Made by a program: the position numbers and the translations under genes. From positions 4,056,501 to 4,120,500 of the forward strand of contig NZ_CP157743.1 of assembly GCF_030717995.2 (NCBI RefSeq): 64,000 nucleotides of DNA, in the 5' to 3' direction. The notes under the pieces are model-generated. The model was not told the origin of the DNA. It saw only the letters and a list, made by a program, of their open reading frames with translations, and ran no database searches. The stretch is from Methylomarinum sp. Ch1-1. Its GTDB lineage: Bacteria; Pseudomonadota; Gammaproteobacteria; Methylococcales; Methylomonadaceae. Within the stretch, counting starts at the first letter, position 1. Each line of letters begins with the position of its first letter. This document shows, piece after piece, positions 38,407-46,165 of this stretch.

Positions 38407-41079
38407 CTACAAATCCTTAATCACTCGGACGACGGCGTAATCATCCTCAATCGGCTGTATGCGGAAGCCCAGTTTCTTAGCCAGCGACAGCATCGCCTTG
38501 TTGACCGTTAACACCTCGCCTTCTAACTGCCTCAAGCCTTTAGTCCGCGCCGCATCGATCAATGCGCTCATGATCTTGACCCCGATGCCGAAGCCCTGAC
38601 AATCGTCGGACACGACGATGGCGAATTCCGCCGAATACGCATCCGGGTTGATCATATAACGTCCGACCCCCAACTCATTCGGCATCCTGTCGTCTTCGGT
38701 GACCACGACAAACGCCATTTCCCGATCATAATCGATCTGGGTAAAGCGCACGACCATTTCCGGCGTCAGTTCCTGGATCGATTGCATGAATCGAAAATAT
38801 CGACTGCGTTCGGACAAACGCTTGACAAAATCCTGCTCCAACACCGCATCCTCCGGCCTGATCGGGCGAATACAGATGCGGACCCCGTTCGCCAGCTGGT
38901 AATGCCACGTCAATTCCAGCGGATAAGGATGTATCGCCATGTGGCTATAGCTTCTCGGTTGTTTTTGCGCCTGGATTCTAATTTGCGCATCGACGGCCAC
39001 GGCGCCGCCCTCATCGACGATCAGCGGATTCATTTCCAGTTCGATCACCTCCGGGATTTCGCTGACTAAGGTCGACAGGTTCAACAGCACCTCGACTAGG
39101 GCCTGACTATTCGCGGCCGGCAAATGGCGAAATCGGCACAGGTACCGCCCCGCCTTACTGCCGGCAATCATTTGTTCGATCATATATTGATTCAGCGGCG
39201 GCAACGCCACCACCTTATCCTGTAGAATTTCCACCAACGTGCCGCCCATGCCCAGACTGACCGCCGGGCCGAATACCGGGTCGGTCACCATGCCAACCAT
39301 CAGTTCACGGGCACTGGCCGACTGCACCATGCTCTCAAGATTGATCTTGATTTGCTCCAAATGCGGATAACGCGTCGCCAACAGCGCGCTTAACTCGGCG
39401 TATTGCACGGCCAGCTCCTGCACATTATTGACATTCAGGCGCACGCCGCCGATATCGGTTTTATGCCGCACTTCCGGGATATCGATTTTCAGCGCCAGCG
39501 GAAATTGGAATTGGCCGCTCACTTGCAGCGCCTCGCCGATCGTCTTAGTCACGGCCGTTTGATTAACCGGAATATGAAAGGCCGCCAGAATTTGCTTGGA
39601 TTCATAAACACTCAGCTGTTGCCGTCCTTGCCGCTGCGCCTCGTCGATGATCCGATAAACCGAGTCAATATCCGGTTCCGGTTGTTGTGCGGAAGGCAGC
39701 GGAATCTGTTTCAACAGGATCTGATTGCGCCGGTATTGGGCCAGAAAAGAAAAGGCATCGACCGCCGCTTCCGGGGTATTGAAGTGAGCGACCTTACTGC
39801 AGGCGAACAAGGCCCTGCCCGGCTGCACTTTTTCGCCGCCGGTCCAGGACGCCAACACCGGCTTGCTGCTGATGGCGGCCTCATCAATTACCGCCGCGGC
39901 GATCTGGGTCGGTTCTGTCAATGCCTGCGGCGTTACGATATTCAACACCCCATCGACCTTAGTATCGGCCAGGCACGCTTGCAAAGCCATACGAAAATGC
40001 TCCGCGCTCGCATCCCCCTGCAGATTCAGCGGATTGTCGAGACGACACGTTTCCGGCAAACTTTGCTTGAGCCTAGCCACGGTAAACGCTGACAATTCGG
40101 CGATTTGTATTCCGGCCTCCTCAGCCTGGTCGGCACACATCACGCCGGGACCGCCGGCATTGGTAATGATGGCCAACCGGCTATCGACCAAGCTGTAATT
40201 GTGAGCCAGAATGCGCGCCGCCGAAAACAGTTGGGCGATGCTGTTGACTCTGACCACGCCGGCTCTGGCGATGGCCGCATCGAACACATCGCCGCTGCCG
40301 ACGGTCCTGCCGGTGTGCGACATCACCGCCTGAGCGCTGGACTGGTAACGTCCCGCTTTGATCAATACAATCGGCTTCAGGCTGGCCGCCGCCTTCAATC
40401 CGCTTAAAAAACGACGCGCATTATGCACGCTTTCCACGTACATGACGATGCTGCGCGTGCGGCTGTCTATGCTGAGAAAATCCAACACCTCGCCAAAATC
40501 GATATCCTCGGCATCGCCAATCGAAACGACGGTGGAAAAACCGATGTCTTGCGACCTAGCCCAATCGATGATCGCGCTGCAAACTGCGCCGGATTGCGAC
40601 AACAAGGCCAGGCCGCCGTTTTTGATCTCATCATAGCCGTAGGTCAGATTGAAATAATTCGCAGGGCGGGCCAAACCGTAACAATTCGGCCCCATGATGC
40701 GCATGCCGGTTTGTCTGACCAGCGCCAATAGCTGCTGTTGCAAAGCCTCCGCATCGATGCCGGGACGCTGAAAACTGCTGCAAATGACCACTGAGCGGAT
40801 ACCCTGGTCGGCGCATTGCTTCAACAGCGATGGAATCGTCTGCGCCGGAGTCGCGATGACGACAAGATCGATCGTCTCGTCGATGTCGCCTATGGCCGCA
40901 TAAACCGGTCTGCCGTTGATCGTTGCATGCTTATCGTTGACCGGATAGACACGGCCGCGATAACCGGCGCTACGCAAATTATTCAACAGGTGGCAACCGA
41001 CGCTGTCGGCGCGTTCGGAAGCGCCGATAATGGCCACCGACTTGGGCTGAAAAAAATCGCTTAGATAGTGCGGTCCCAT
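38407..41079 (-). CDS. Acyl-CoA synthetase (NDP-forming)/GNAT acetyltransferase (PatZ-like)
   Basis: About 890 residues; the start is taken as the ATG at 41079 (MGPHYLSDFF), preceded by AGAGGA. Order: CoA-binding domain (about 5-140, SVAIIGASERADSVG), succinyl-CoA-synthetase-like domain with SHTGRTVGSG, ATP-grasp domain (about 490-700), and a C-terminal GNAT domain (about 730-885) with VVSDDCQGFGIGVKIM. This is the build of PatZ/Pka protein lysine acetyltransferases, which can silence acetyl-CoA synthetase; an active ADP-forming synthetase is the alternative. It is monocistronic by context. Confidence 0.85.
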   Translation of the reverse strand: MGPHYLSDFFQPKSVAIIGASERADSVGCHLLNNLRSAGYRGRVYPVNDKHATINGRPVYAAIGDIDETIDLVVIATPAQTIPSLLKQCADQGIRSVVICSSFQRPGIDAEALQQQLLALVRQTGMRIMGPNCYGLARPANYFNLTYGYDEIKNGGLALLSQSGAVCSAIIDWARSQDIGFSTVVSIGDAEDIDFGEVLDFLSIDSRTRSIVMYVESVHNARRFLSGLKAAASLKPIVLIKAGRYQSSAQAVMSHTGRTVGSGDVFDAAIARAGVVRVNSIAQLFSAARILAHNYSLVDSRLAIITNAGGPGVMCADQAEEAGIQIAELSAFTVARLKQSLPETCRLDNPLNLQGDASAEHFRMALQACLADTKVDGVLNIVTPQALTEPTQIAAAVIDEAAISSKPVLASWTGGEKVQPGRALFACSKVAHFNTPEAAVDAFSFLAQYRRNQILLKQIPLPSAQQPEPDIDSVYRIIDEAQRQGRQQLSVYESKQILAAFHIPVNQTAVTKTIGEALQVSGQFQFPLALKIDIPEVRHKTDIGGVRLNVNNVQELAVQYAELSALLATRYPHLEQIKINLESMVQSASARELMVGMVTDPVFGPAVSLGMGGTLVEILQDKVVALPPLNQYMIEQMIAGSKAGRYLCRFRHLPAANSQALVEVLLNLSTLVSEIPEVIELEMNPLIVDEGGAVAVDAQIRIQAQKQPRSYSHMAIHPYPLELTWHYQLANGVRICIRPIRPEDAVLEQDFVKRLSERSRYFRFMQSIQELTPEMVVRFTQIDYDREMAFVVVTEDDRMPNELGVGRYMINPDAYSAEFAIVVSDDCQGFGIGVKIMSALIDAARTKGLRQLEGEVLTVNKAMLSLAKKLGFRIQPIEDDYAVVRVIKDL

Positions 41080-41094
41080 GATTTCCTCTAGCAA

Positions 41095-41485
41095 CAGTTC
41101 GATTCCAGCTTAACTTAAGCTCCTCACTTTAGCATGAATTATTTAAGCAAACGCGGAGAAATCTTCACGATTAAAGAAGCAATCGCGCGGTATTTTATCA
41201 TCTCAGCGACGCCGATTCTGACTGTATTCAGCGCCTGAGAACGTAACAACCAGTCTAACGATATCGCTGATTCAAACTCTGCATCCGGCGCGGAGTCCAC
41301 AGCAAGGATATACGGGAGCCGAAGGATCGAGTGGTAGCAACCAGCCAAGCGTATTAATCGCCTGACGAGACAGCAGATTCAATAAATGAGAAGCGGCGAC
41401 AAGAACTCAAAGCCTCTGACCCAGGGAGGCTCCCTCATTAAAAAGCGCCTGAACCAACTCATTGATTAATATCGCGTCATCCCTC
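41095..41485. other. Intergenic stretch of unknown origin
   Basis: About 390 bp between the PatZ-like gene and repeat R1. A 69-codon minus-strand frame (41139-41348) is open but resembles no family I know and has no ribosome site. It may be a gene remnant. Confidence 0.3.
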
Positions 41486-42003
41486 TGGGCGGGGCGGGTT
41501 ATTTAACCCGCCCCAAACGTTTAACTTACTCTAGTCACGGTTGAATCGTTCAGGACATCGTTGATCTGTATTTCTCATAGCGACATGCGGCTACTTGCGC
41601 CGCGGCTCCGCCAAAGTCTGCACTAGGAGGCCCGCCCTCGGGCCGAATGGCTCTTTTCGCGCCGAGGGCGGCGCTCCTACGCAAAGCACCGTCTTGCCTT
41701 CGGATGTATTGAAAAGCGTGAAGCGCATCAAAAACCGGTGCGCTTCCTATCGTCAGCACACTCTACACGTTTAACTTAACTTTAGGCGTATTTGTTGTTC
41801 ATTTGTAACTATTCAGTATCTTTCAGGGTTTAGGGAGTAGACCATTGATTTCTCGGGACGCGTGAATACTTCCATGTAAGCTCTGACTGCAACGTCCTGT
41901 TGCAGACAGCCCGATAAATCAATAGCCTACTCCCTCTTATAAAACTACGCTGAATAATTACGTTCATTTTATGTTTTGCCACTCATTCATTTAATGAGGT
42001 AGC
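41486..42003. repeat. Composite long repeat R1, right copy (inverted, interrupted by MITE-A)
   Basis: Inverted counterpart of the 7.2-8.2 kb repeat: GGCGGGTTATTTAACCCGCC, GAATGGCTCTTTTCGCGCCG, GTGCGCTTCCTATCGTCAGC and TTGCCACTCATTCATTTAAT are shared. It is about 300 bp shorter, having only one of the 150-bp internal units. It is continuous where the left copy carries MITE-B, and carries MITE-A where the left copy is continuous. Confidence 0.85.
41805..41961. mobile_element. MITE family A, 157-bp basic copy with 8-bp target duplication
   Basis: Ends GTAACTATTCAGTATCTTTC and the inverse of GTAATTATTCAGCGTAGTTT. Flanked by GTTCATTT on both sides (41797-41804 and 41962-41969). It lacks both the 51-bp module and the 65-bp hairpin, so it is the ancestral form: 157 + 69 = 226 bp (58992 copy), + 51 = 277 bp (28811 copy). 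The left R1 copy shows the empty target. Confidence 0.95.
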
Positions 42004-42053
42004 CCTAGACTCTGACCGAGTAGCAATTGACGCCGACGATCAACACTCTCGAT

Positions 42054-42081
42054 GAAAAGCCGGGCAAAGCGCCCGGCTTTC
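42054..42081 (-). terminator. Terminator after the DUF2202 gene
   Basis: Minus-strand hairpin AAAGCCGGGC / GCCCGGCTTTT with a loop of about 6 bases, 16 bp after the stop. A short T-rich tail follows. Confidence 0.75.
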
Positions 42082-42096
42082 TTCATGGAAGACCGA

Positions 42097-42723
42097 TTAC
42101 AAACCGCCTCTTTCGATCGGCGAATCGACAATCTCATCGACTTCATCCTGAGTCAACACCTGCGCTTCGTAAACCAAGCCCTCATCCTCGATTTTCCCGA
42201 CGAATGCCCTCAAATGATTGCGCGAGCCTTTCAATAGGTTCTCATAAACCCTGATGATGTCGGCATGTTCGGCGGCATCGATGGCCTCCTGAATGTCGCG
42301 CATATCCATCTCTTCGATCAACGCCCCGACATACAACGCCTCCATTCGAGATTTTTCGCCGCGAGCAACGAGTTCATCATAGAGTTCTTGTAAAGCTGGA
42401 TCGCTGAATAAGCCGATACCGTCAATCGCCGGATCTAACAGATCGTATTTTTCCAACAATAATGCCATTGCATCCATATGCTCCTGTTCGGAGTCGGCAA
42501 TGTTTTCGAAAACTTCATCATCCCATAAATCATATAGCGTTAAATAAACGTCCCTGGCCATTTTTTCTTCTTCCCGCATAAACAGCAGAGATTCCGTTTC
42601 GGCGGCGCTAAGCGGCTGGCTGCCTACGCCGGAATTTTTCGAACCGGCGTAGACGTTGATCGACAGCATCAATAACAAAAGACTGATGATCGAGGTAAGC
42701 GGAGATTTCATTTTATGCATCAT
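42097..42723 (-). CDS. Secreted ferritin-like DUF2202 protein
   Basis: About 208 residues from the ATG at 42723 (MMHKMKSPLTS); upstream in-frame starts lack a ribosome site. It has a signal peptide (LTSIISLLLLMLSINVYA), then a DUF2202 domain with four-helix ferritin-like character: FMREEEKMARDVYLTLYDLW, ADSEQEHMDAMALLLEKYD and EEMDMRDIQEAID. The spaced Glu/His residues (EEEK, EQEH, EEMD, ENLLKGSRNH) are what a di-metal site would need. It is probably periplasmic or secreted. Function of the family is not established. It lies near other exported proteins. Confidence 0.8.
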   Translation of the reverse strand: MMHKMKSPLTSIISLLLLMLSINVYAGSKNSGVGSQPLSAAETESLLFMREEEKMARDVYLTLYDLWDDEVFENIADSEQEHMDAMALLLEKYDLLDPAIDGIGLFSDPALQELYDELVARGEKSRMEALYVGALIEEMDMRDIQEAIDAAEHADIIRVYENLLKGSRNHLRAFVGKIEDEGLVYEAQVLTQDEVDEIVDSPIERGGL

Positions 42724-42868
42724 AGTGTTCCACATAGTTAAATATATTATTAGATTATTACTATATTCTAAATATTTCAACAGAAACTCTGCGGTTTTTG
42801 TGATGGTGATCTCACTTTCATCTTTAAGTATTAACCTCAGTTCGGGATAAAAGAATCATATATTGCAA

Positions 42869-43130
42869 AGAGTTAAGACAGTATCAGGTAGCTCTGGAGG
42901 AAGTGTGCGCGGCATGGCCGCGCTCAAGCCTACGCCGCACAAGGACGTGTAAGTGCAGCGGTAAGCAGGAGCTGTTAGCTGCCACGGACGTATTCACCCA
43001 GCACCTAAATTCCATAGGCTAATGGCTGCGATAAATCATCTTCGTTTATTTAGGTGCTGGGTGAACGGCGTCTTCTGGAAGAGCTGCCTGATACAGGCTG
43101 GTTTGTTAATCCGAACTCAGGTTAAGTATT
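42869..43130. mobile_element. Miniature element with 51-bp and 65-bp modules (family D candidate)
   Basis: Outer parts GTTAAGACAGTATCAGGTAG (left) and TCAGGCAGCTCTTCCAG / AACCTGAGTTCGGATTAAC (minus strand from right) match the segment at 14.08-14.24 kb in opposite orientation. Inside lie a 51-bp module (42934-42983) and a hairpin module (42997-43061). Target duplication is not clear, so mobility is inferred from the two-copy pattern. Confidence 0.6.
42997..43061 (+). repeat. 65-bp hairpin module, copy 7
   Basis: Arms CCCAGCACCTAAAT / ATTTAGGTGCTGGG, core identical in type to the 8.3 kb copy over essentially the whole length. Confidence 0.9.
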
Positions 43131-43165
43131 ATAAAAATCGAATTTCAATCGCATCTTTCAAAACA

Positions 43166-43201
43166 CAAAAAAGGGCGAAGTCTCAGCGACTTCGCCCTTT
43201 G
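43166..43201 (-). terminator. Rho-independent terminator of the secreted-protein genes
   Basis: On the minus strand AAAGGGCGAAGTC, loop GCTGA, GACTTCGCCCTTT followed by a T-run. A 13-bp perfect stem, 45 bp after the stop of the Q/R-rich gene. Confidence 0.93.
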
Positions 43202-43244
43202 CTGACTGGAATTCATTCAGCGCTTAACATTCCGATATATCTTA

Positions 43245-43706
43245 TTATTCGCCGAACGGCCACCACCAGCGTTTTTGCGCGCCGGGAACATCGCCTTTGG
43301 CCTTTCCTTCGGTATTCTGACGGATTTTTTCCATTTGTTGCTGCCTTTGCTCCATGCCTTGGCTTCTTTCCTTGATTTGTTGTTCGCTGCGCTCGCGAAT
43401 TTGTTGGCCTTGACCCTGACCGTCGTTTATGCGTTCGCGTATTTGCCGTTCCTGCCGCTCCCTGACTTGATCGGCTTGCTGAAGCTTCCTTTCTCCTTGC
43501 CCCTGCAACTTCTGCTGCTGTTTTTGCGCCTTGTCGCGTATTTGTTCTTGCTGGCGTTCGCGCACTTGATCAAGTCGCTGTTGTCCCGTCGCAAAACCGC
43601 TATCCATTCTCCGGCCTCCGCCGCCGCCAGGGCCTGCATGACTTTGCGCCGCCAAGACTAAAGCGGCGGCAACCATGACTGTTTGACCTATCTGCTTGCT
43701 GTTCAT
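43245..43706 (-). CDS. Secreted Gln/Arg-rich coiled-coil protein
   Basis: 153 residues. A signal peptide (MVAAALVLAAQSHA) leads into a Gly run and then a Gln/Arg/Glu-rich helix with irregular repeats of QxRERxxxQIRE type (DQVRERQQEQIRDKAQ, DQVRERQERQIRERIN), ending in WWWPFGE. The ribosome site GAGGGGTGG precedes the ATG. No known family recognised. The tryptophan-rich end with a long charged helix suggests an extracytoplasmic structural or binding role, which is only a guess. It is the last gene before a strong terminator and follows another exported protein by 36 bp. Confidence 0.7.
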   Translation of the reverse strand: MNSKQIGQTVMVAAALVLAAQSHAGPGGGGGRRMDSGFATGQQRLDQVRERQQEQIRDKAQKQQQKLQGQGERKLQQADQVRERQERQIRERINDGQGQGQQIRERSEQQIKERSQGMEQRQQQMEKIRQNTEGKAKGDVPGAQKRWWWPFGE

Positions 43707-43742
43707 AACCCACCCCTCATTTCATTGTTAAAAAAACCGGTT

Positions 43743-44414
43743 TCAATGATGATCCTCAATCTCACCGGCATCATGAGCCTCCAGAATGCCTTGTCTCACC
43801 TGATCCGCCATATCGGCCATTGCTTGATTATCCGGCACCGAAACCCCAAGGATGATATTCAAGGCTTCCACCATTTCGGCGTTAATCGGCATGCGTTTTT
43901 CGGCGGCAAAACCAAGATAGCGAGCCGCTTTGCTTAAATCGCCCTGAGTCACGGCTTCCTTGTATAAGGCAATATTTTGCAACGGCGCATGAATCTCGCC
44001 CGTCGGATTACTTTCTAACTCTTCATGCGCCTTGCCTAGCGCTTTCTGCAAGACATGCGCCGGAGCCCTGGCCGCATTGAGCCGCCCCAGCTCGACTTCC
44101 GGAAGCCCTTCCTGAGCCCACACCGGTCTGCCGCCCGATTTCAAGACAGTATTCTCCACCGCCTTCGCGCCGCCGCCGTGCCCTCTTTCTCTCCCCGGAT
44201 CGTAGTTACCCTGACGACCACGGCCATGATCCCCACCCGAGTGTCCTCCGCCAGCATGACCGCGACCCGCAGAACCATGCCCGCCGCCATGATCACTGCC
44301 GTGATCTTCGGCATAGGCTAGATTGAGCGTCGACAAGCCTAAAGCCATCGCGATCATCAGCGTCGAGACGACAGACAAGACCTTTAGATACGGATTCCTA
44401 TCAGTAATGCACAT
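43743..44414 (-). CDS. Secreted His/Gly-rich protein with GRxNxARxP domain
   Basis: About 223 residues from the ATG at 44414 (MCITDRNP); an upstream in-frame ATG at 44438 is possible. A signal peptide ends near AYAEDHG. Next is a low-complexity His/Gly region (DHGGGHGSAGRGHAGGGHSG, 8 or more His), likely metal-binding. The folded part (about 100-223) contains EVELGRLNAARAPAHVLQKA, HAPLQNIALYKEAVTQG and EALNIILGVSVPDN. The same pattern occurs in the next gene upstream (44508-45827), so the two share a domain. No known family recognised. Confidence 0.72.
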   Translation of the reverse strand: MCITDRNPYLKVLSVVSTLMIAMALGLSTLNLAYAEDHGSDHGGGHGSAGRGHAGGGHSGGDHGRGRQGNYDPGRERGHGGGAKAVENTVLKSGGRPVWAQEGLPEVELGRLNAARAPAHVLQKALGKAHEELESNPTGEIHAPLQNIALYKEAVTQGDLSKAARYLGFAAEKRMPINAEMVEALNIILGVSVPDNQAMADMADQVRQGILEAHDAGEIEDHH

Positions 44415-44507
44415 AGTCGCCCTCTCTGCAATATTCAAATGAAATCAGCCACCGCCAGAATGCGCCAGCCGCCCTATAAGCAGCCGGCGCACCGTAGACC
44501 GTGGATG

Positions 44508-45827
44508 TCATTCAATGCCAATATCGTGAACAAACTCAATGACCTGCAACGCGTCATCGGCCGTTTGCGTGAACCCGTCGATGCCGTCATTGTCATTGGC
44601 ATCCAAAGTCCCGTCAGCGTTATTATCGACGGTATTGGCGATGGTTTCGAAGCTGACGCCCGGCACCGTAATGGTTTCTCCGTCATAGGTGGTCGTGCCG
44701 CCGGTGACCAGATTCACTTCCACGGATTGATAAACATCGTCGCTTAAGTCATCCGGGGTATCCAGTCCGTCAACCTGAACATTGACATATACCGAGCTGT
44801 CCTTGTAGGCGGTGCTGGCGCCATCATAGGTGTAATTTGAAACCAAGTTGGCCAGCTCATCGTTGACGCCGAGGAAGGTGCTGACGGTGACGATGTTATC
44901 GACAGTCAATGACGCGGTTTTATCAGACGCCGCGGCAAACAACGATGCCGCCAGATCCAGTTGTGAATCGACCGGCACCAGGAAGGTGTAAGTGCCGCTG
45001 CCGGCTTCCCCGCTATAGTCTACCTTAACCTCCAAAAGACCATCATCGTTACTGTCGGTCGCGGTCAGCAAAGCCTGGTAAATAGCCAGATTTTCCAGCG
45101 GCGAGTCGATCGTACTGCCATCCACCACCAGCCGTCCGGCATCATCGACGGTCACAGTTTCGTCTCCCAGCGTGGTGCCATCCAATTTCGACAACGCCTC
45201 GGTCAATGAATGATCCAATACCTTGCTGGGAGACCTGGCGACATTGGTTCTGCCAACGTCTACTTCCTGCACGGCATCGGCATATTCAACCGGTACTTCG
45301 TATTTGCCGTCGCCGTCGGTGTCGACCAATTGGATAACGGTGGGCACCCCATCGACGATGATGATGGGTTGCACCTGACCATTGGCATCCAATACCGGTT
45401 CACCGCTATCGTCGCGCAAAATAATCCACAGATCTCCAAATAGGTCGCCTTTCATCGTGCCGGCGGCATCCGGTTTACCTTGCGAACCACTGCTGTGAGG
45501 ATTGGCTTCGCGGTTGCCCTGCGCCCACTCCGGACGATCGGAGTCATCGTCGCCTTCCTCCTCGTCGGAAAAAACGGAGAAAATTTTGTCGAAGACGCTT
45601 TTCGAGCCGCCTTGACCTTGACCTTGTTGACCACCCTTGCCGGCTCCGCCGCCACGCTGCTGCCCCGAACCCTGGTGCCCTTGTTCAGTCGGCTGTTCGG
45701 CATAACTGTCGCCGATACTCCAAGGATTGACCGCTAACGGTAAGGCCGCGAAACTGATGACAGCCGCTGTTCCGGTTACGGAAAGGGCTTTACGGATTGA
45801 TTGCTTTAGAGTTTTCATAACACTCAC
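44508..45827 (-). CDS. Large secreted protein with calcium-type Asp motifs and GRxNxARxP domain
   Basis: 439 residues: signal peptide (about 15-43, ending DSYAEQ), a Gly/Gln-rich stretch (about 50-75), an acidic patch (DEEEGDDDSDRPEW), then a region with EF-hand/dockerin-like loops DTDGDGKYE, DSNDDGLLEV, DNNADGTLDANDNDG. The domain EVDVGRTNVARSPSKVLDHS with SPLENLAIYQALLTA and TVSTFLGVNDELANL parallels the neighbour at 43.7 kb, with the Asp loops inserted. The Asp loops suggest calcium binding outside the cell. No family known to me. It lies 93 bp upstream of the His/Gly-rich gene and probably shares its transcript. Confidence 0.72.
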   Translation of the reverse strand: MSVMKTLKQSIRKALSVTGTAAVISFAALPLAVNPWSIGDSYAEQPTEQGHQGSGQQRGGGAGKGGQQGQGQGGSKSVFDKIFSVFSDEEEGDDDSDRPEWAQGNREANPHSSGSQGKPDAAGTMKGDLFGDLWIILRDDSGEPVLDANGQVQPIIIVDGVPTVIQLVDTDGDGKYEVPVEYADAVQEVDVGRTNVARSPSKVLDHSLTEALSKLDGTTLGDETVTVDDAGRLVVDGSTIDSPLENLAIYQALLTATDSNDDGLLEVKVDYSGEAGSGTYTFLVPVDSQLDLAASLFAAASDKTASLTVDNIVTVSTFLGVNDELANLVSNYTYDGASTAYKDSSVYVNVQVDGLDTPDDLSDDVYQSVEVNLVTGGTTTYDGETITVPGVSFETIANTVDNNADGTLDANDNDGIDGFTQTADDALQVIEFVHDIGIE

Positions 45828-46165
45828 CTTTTCGATTTGCTAGTACTTTAAAAAACACTAGTTTTCATTATTGACTATATCCGCAAAAAAAATTTCTTTC
45901 TTCTACTTCCTATGCGTATGCGTTACCCCTCTTATTAATATCCGCAGAATTAACAAATTACTTATATTTCACTATATGAAATAGTACACCTAATATCAAC
46001 AAAAAACCTCTTTATTTTCATTGAAATTCAAGCTATTTCAATTGCCCGACCAAACCGCCACGTCCCAGGATGCGCGGCCAAAACCGATGACTGCAAAACG
46101 TTGATTTTGTGGGTCGGGGCGCAATCCAGGGATGAATTCAATCAGCGTCTCCCTAAACACGGGAA
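45828..46165. other. AT-rich gap between the secreted-protein genes
   Basis: 338 bp with long A/T runs and TATATGAAATAGT-type sequence in the part nearest the 44.5 kb gene, probably its promoter region. I cannot fix a -35/-10 pair. No member of the repeat families. Confidence 0.4.

Noticed and set aside
41139-41348. A 69-codon minus-strand gene
   Set aside because: No ribosome site, no recognisable family, and it sits in repeat-rich DNA; at most a remnant.
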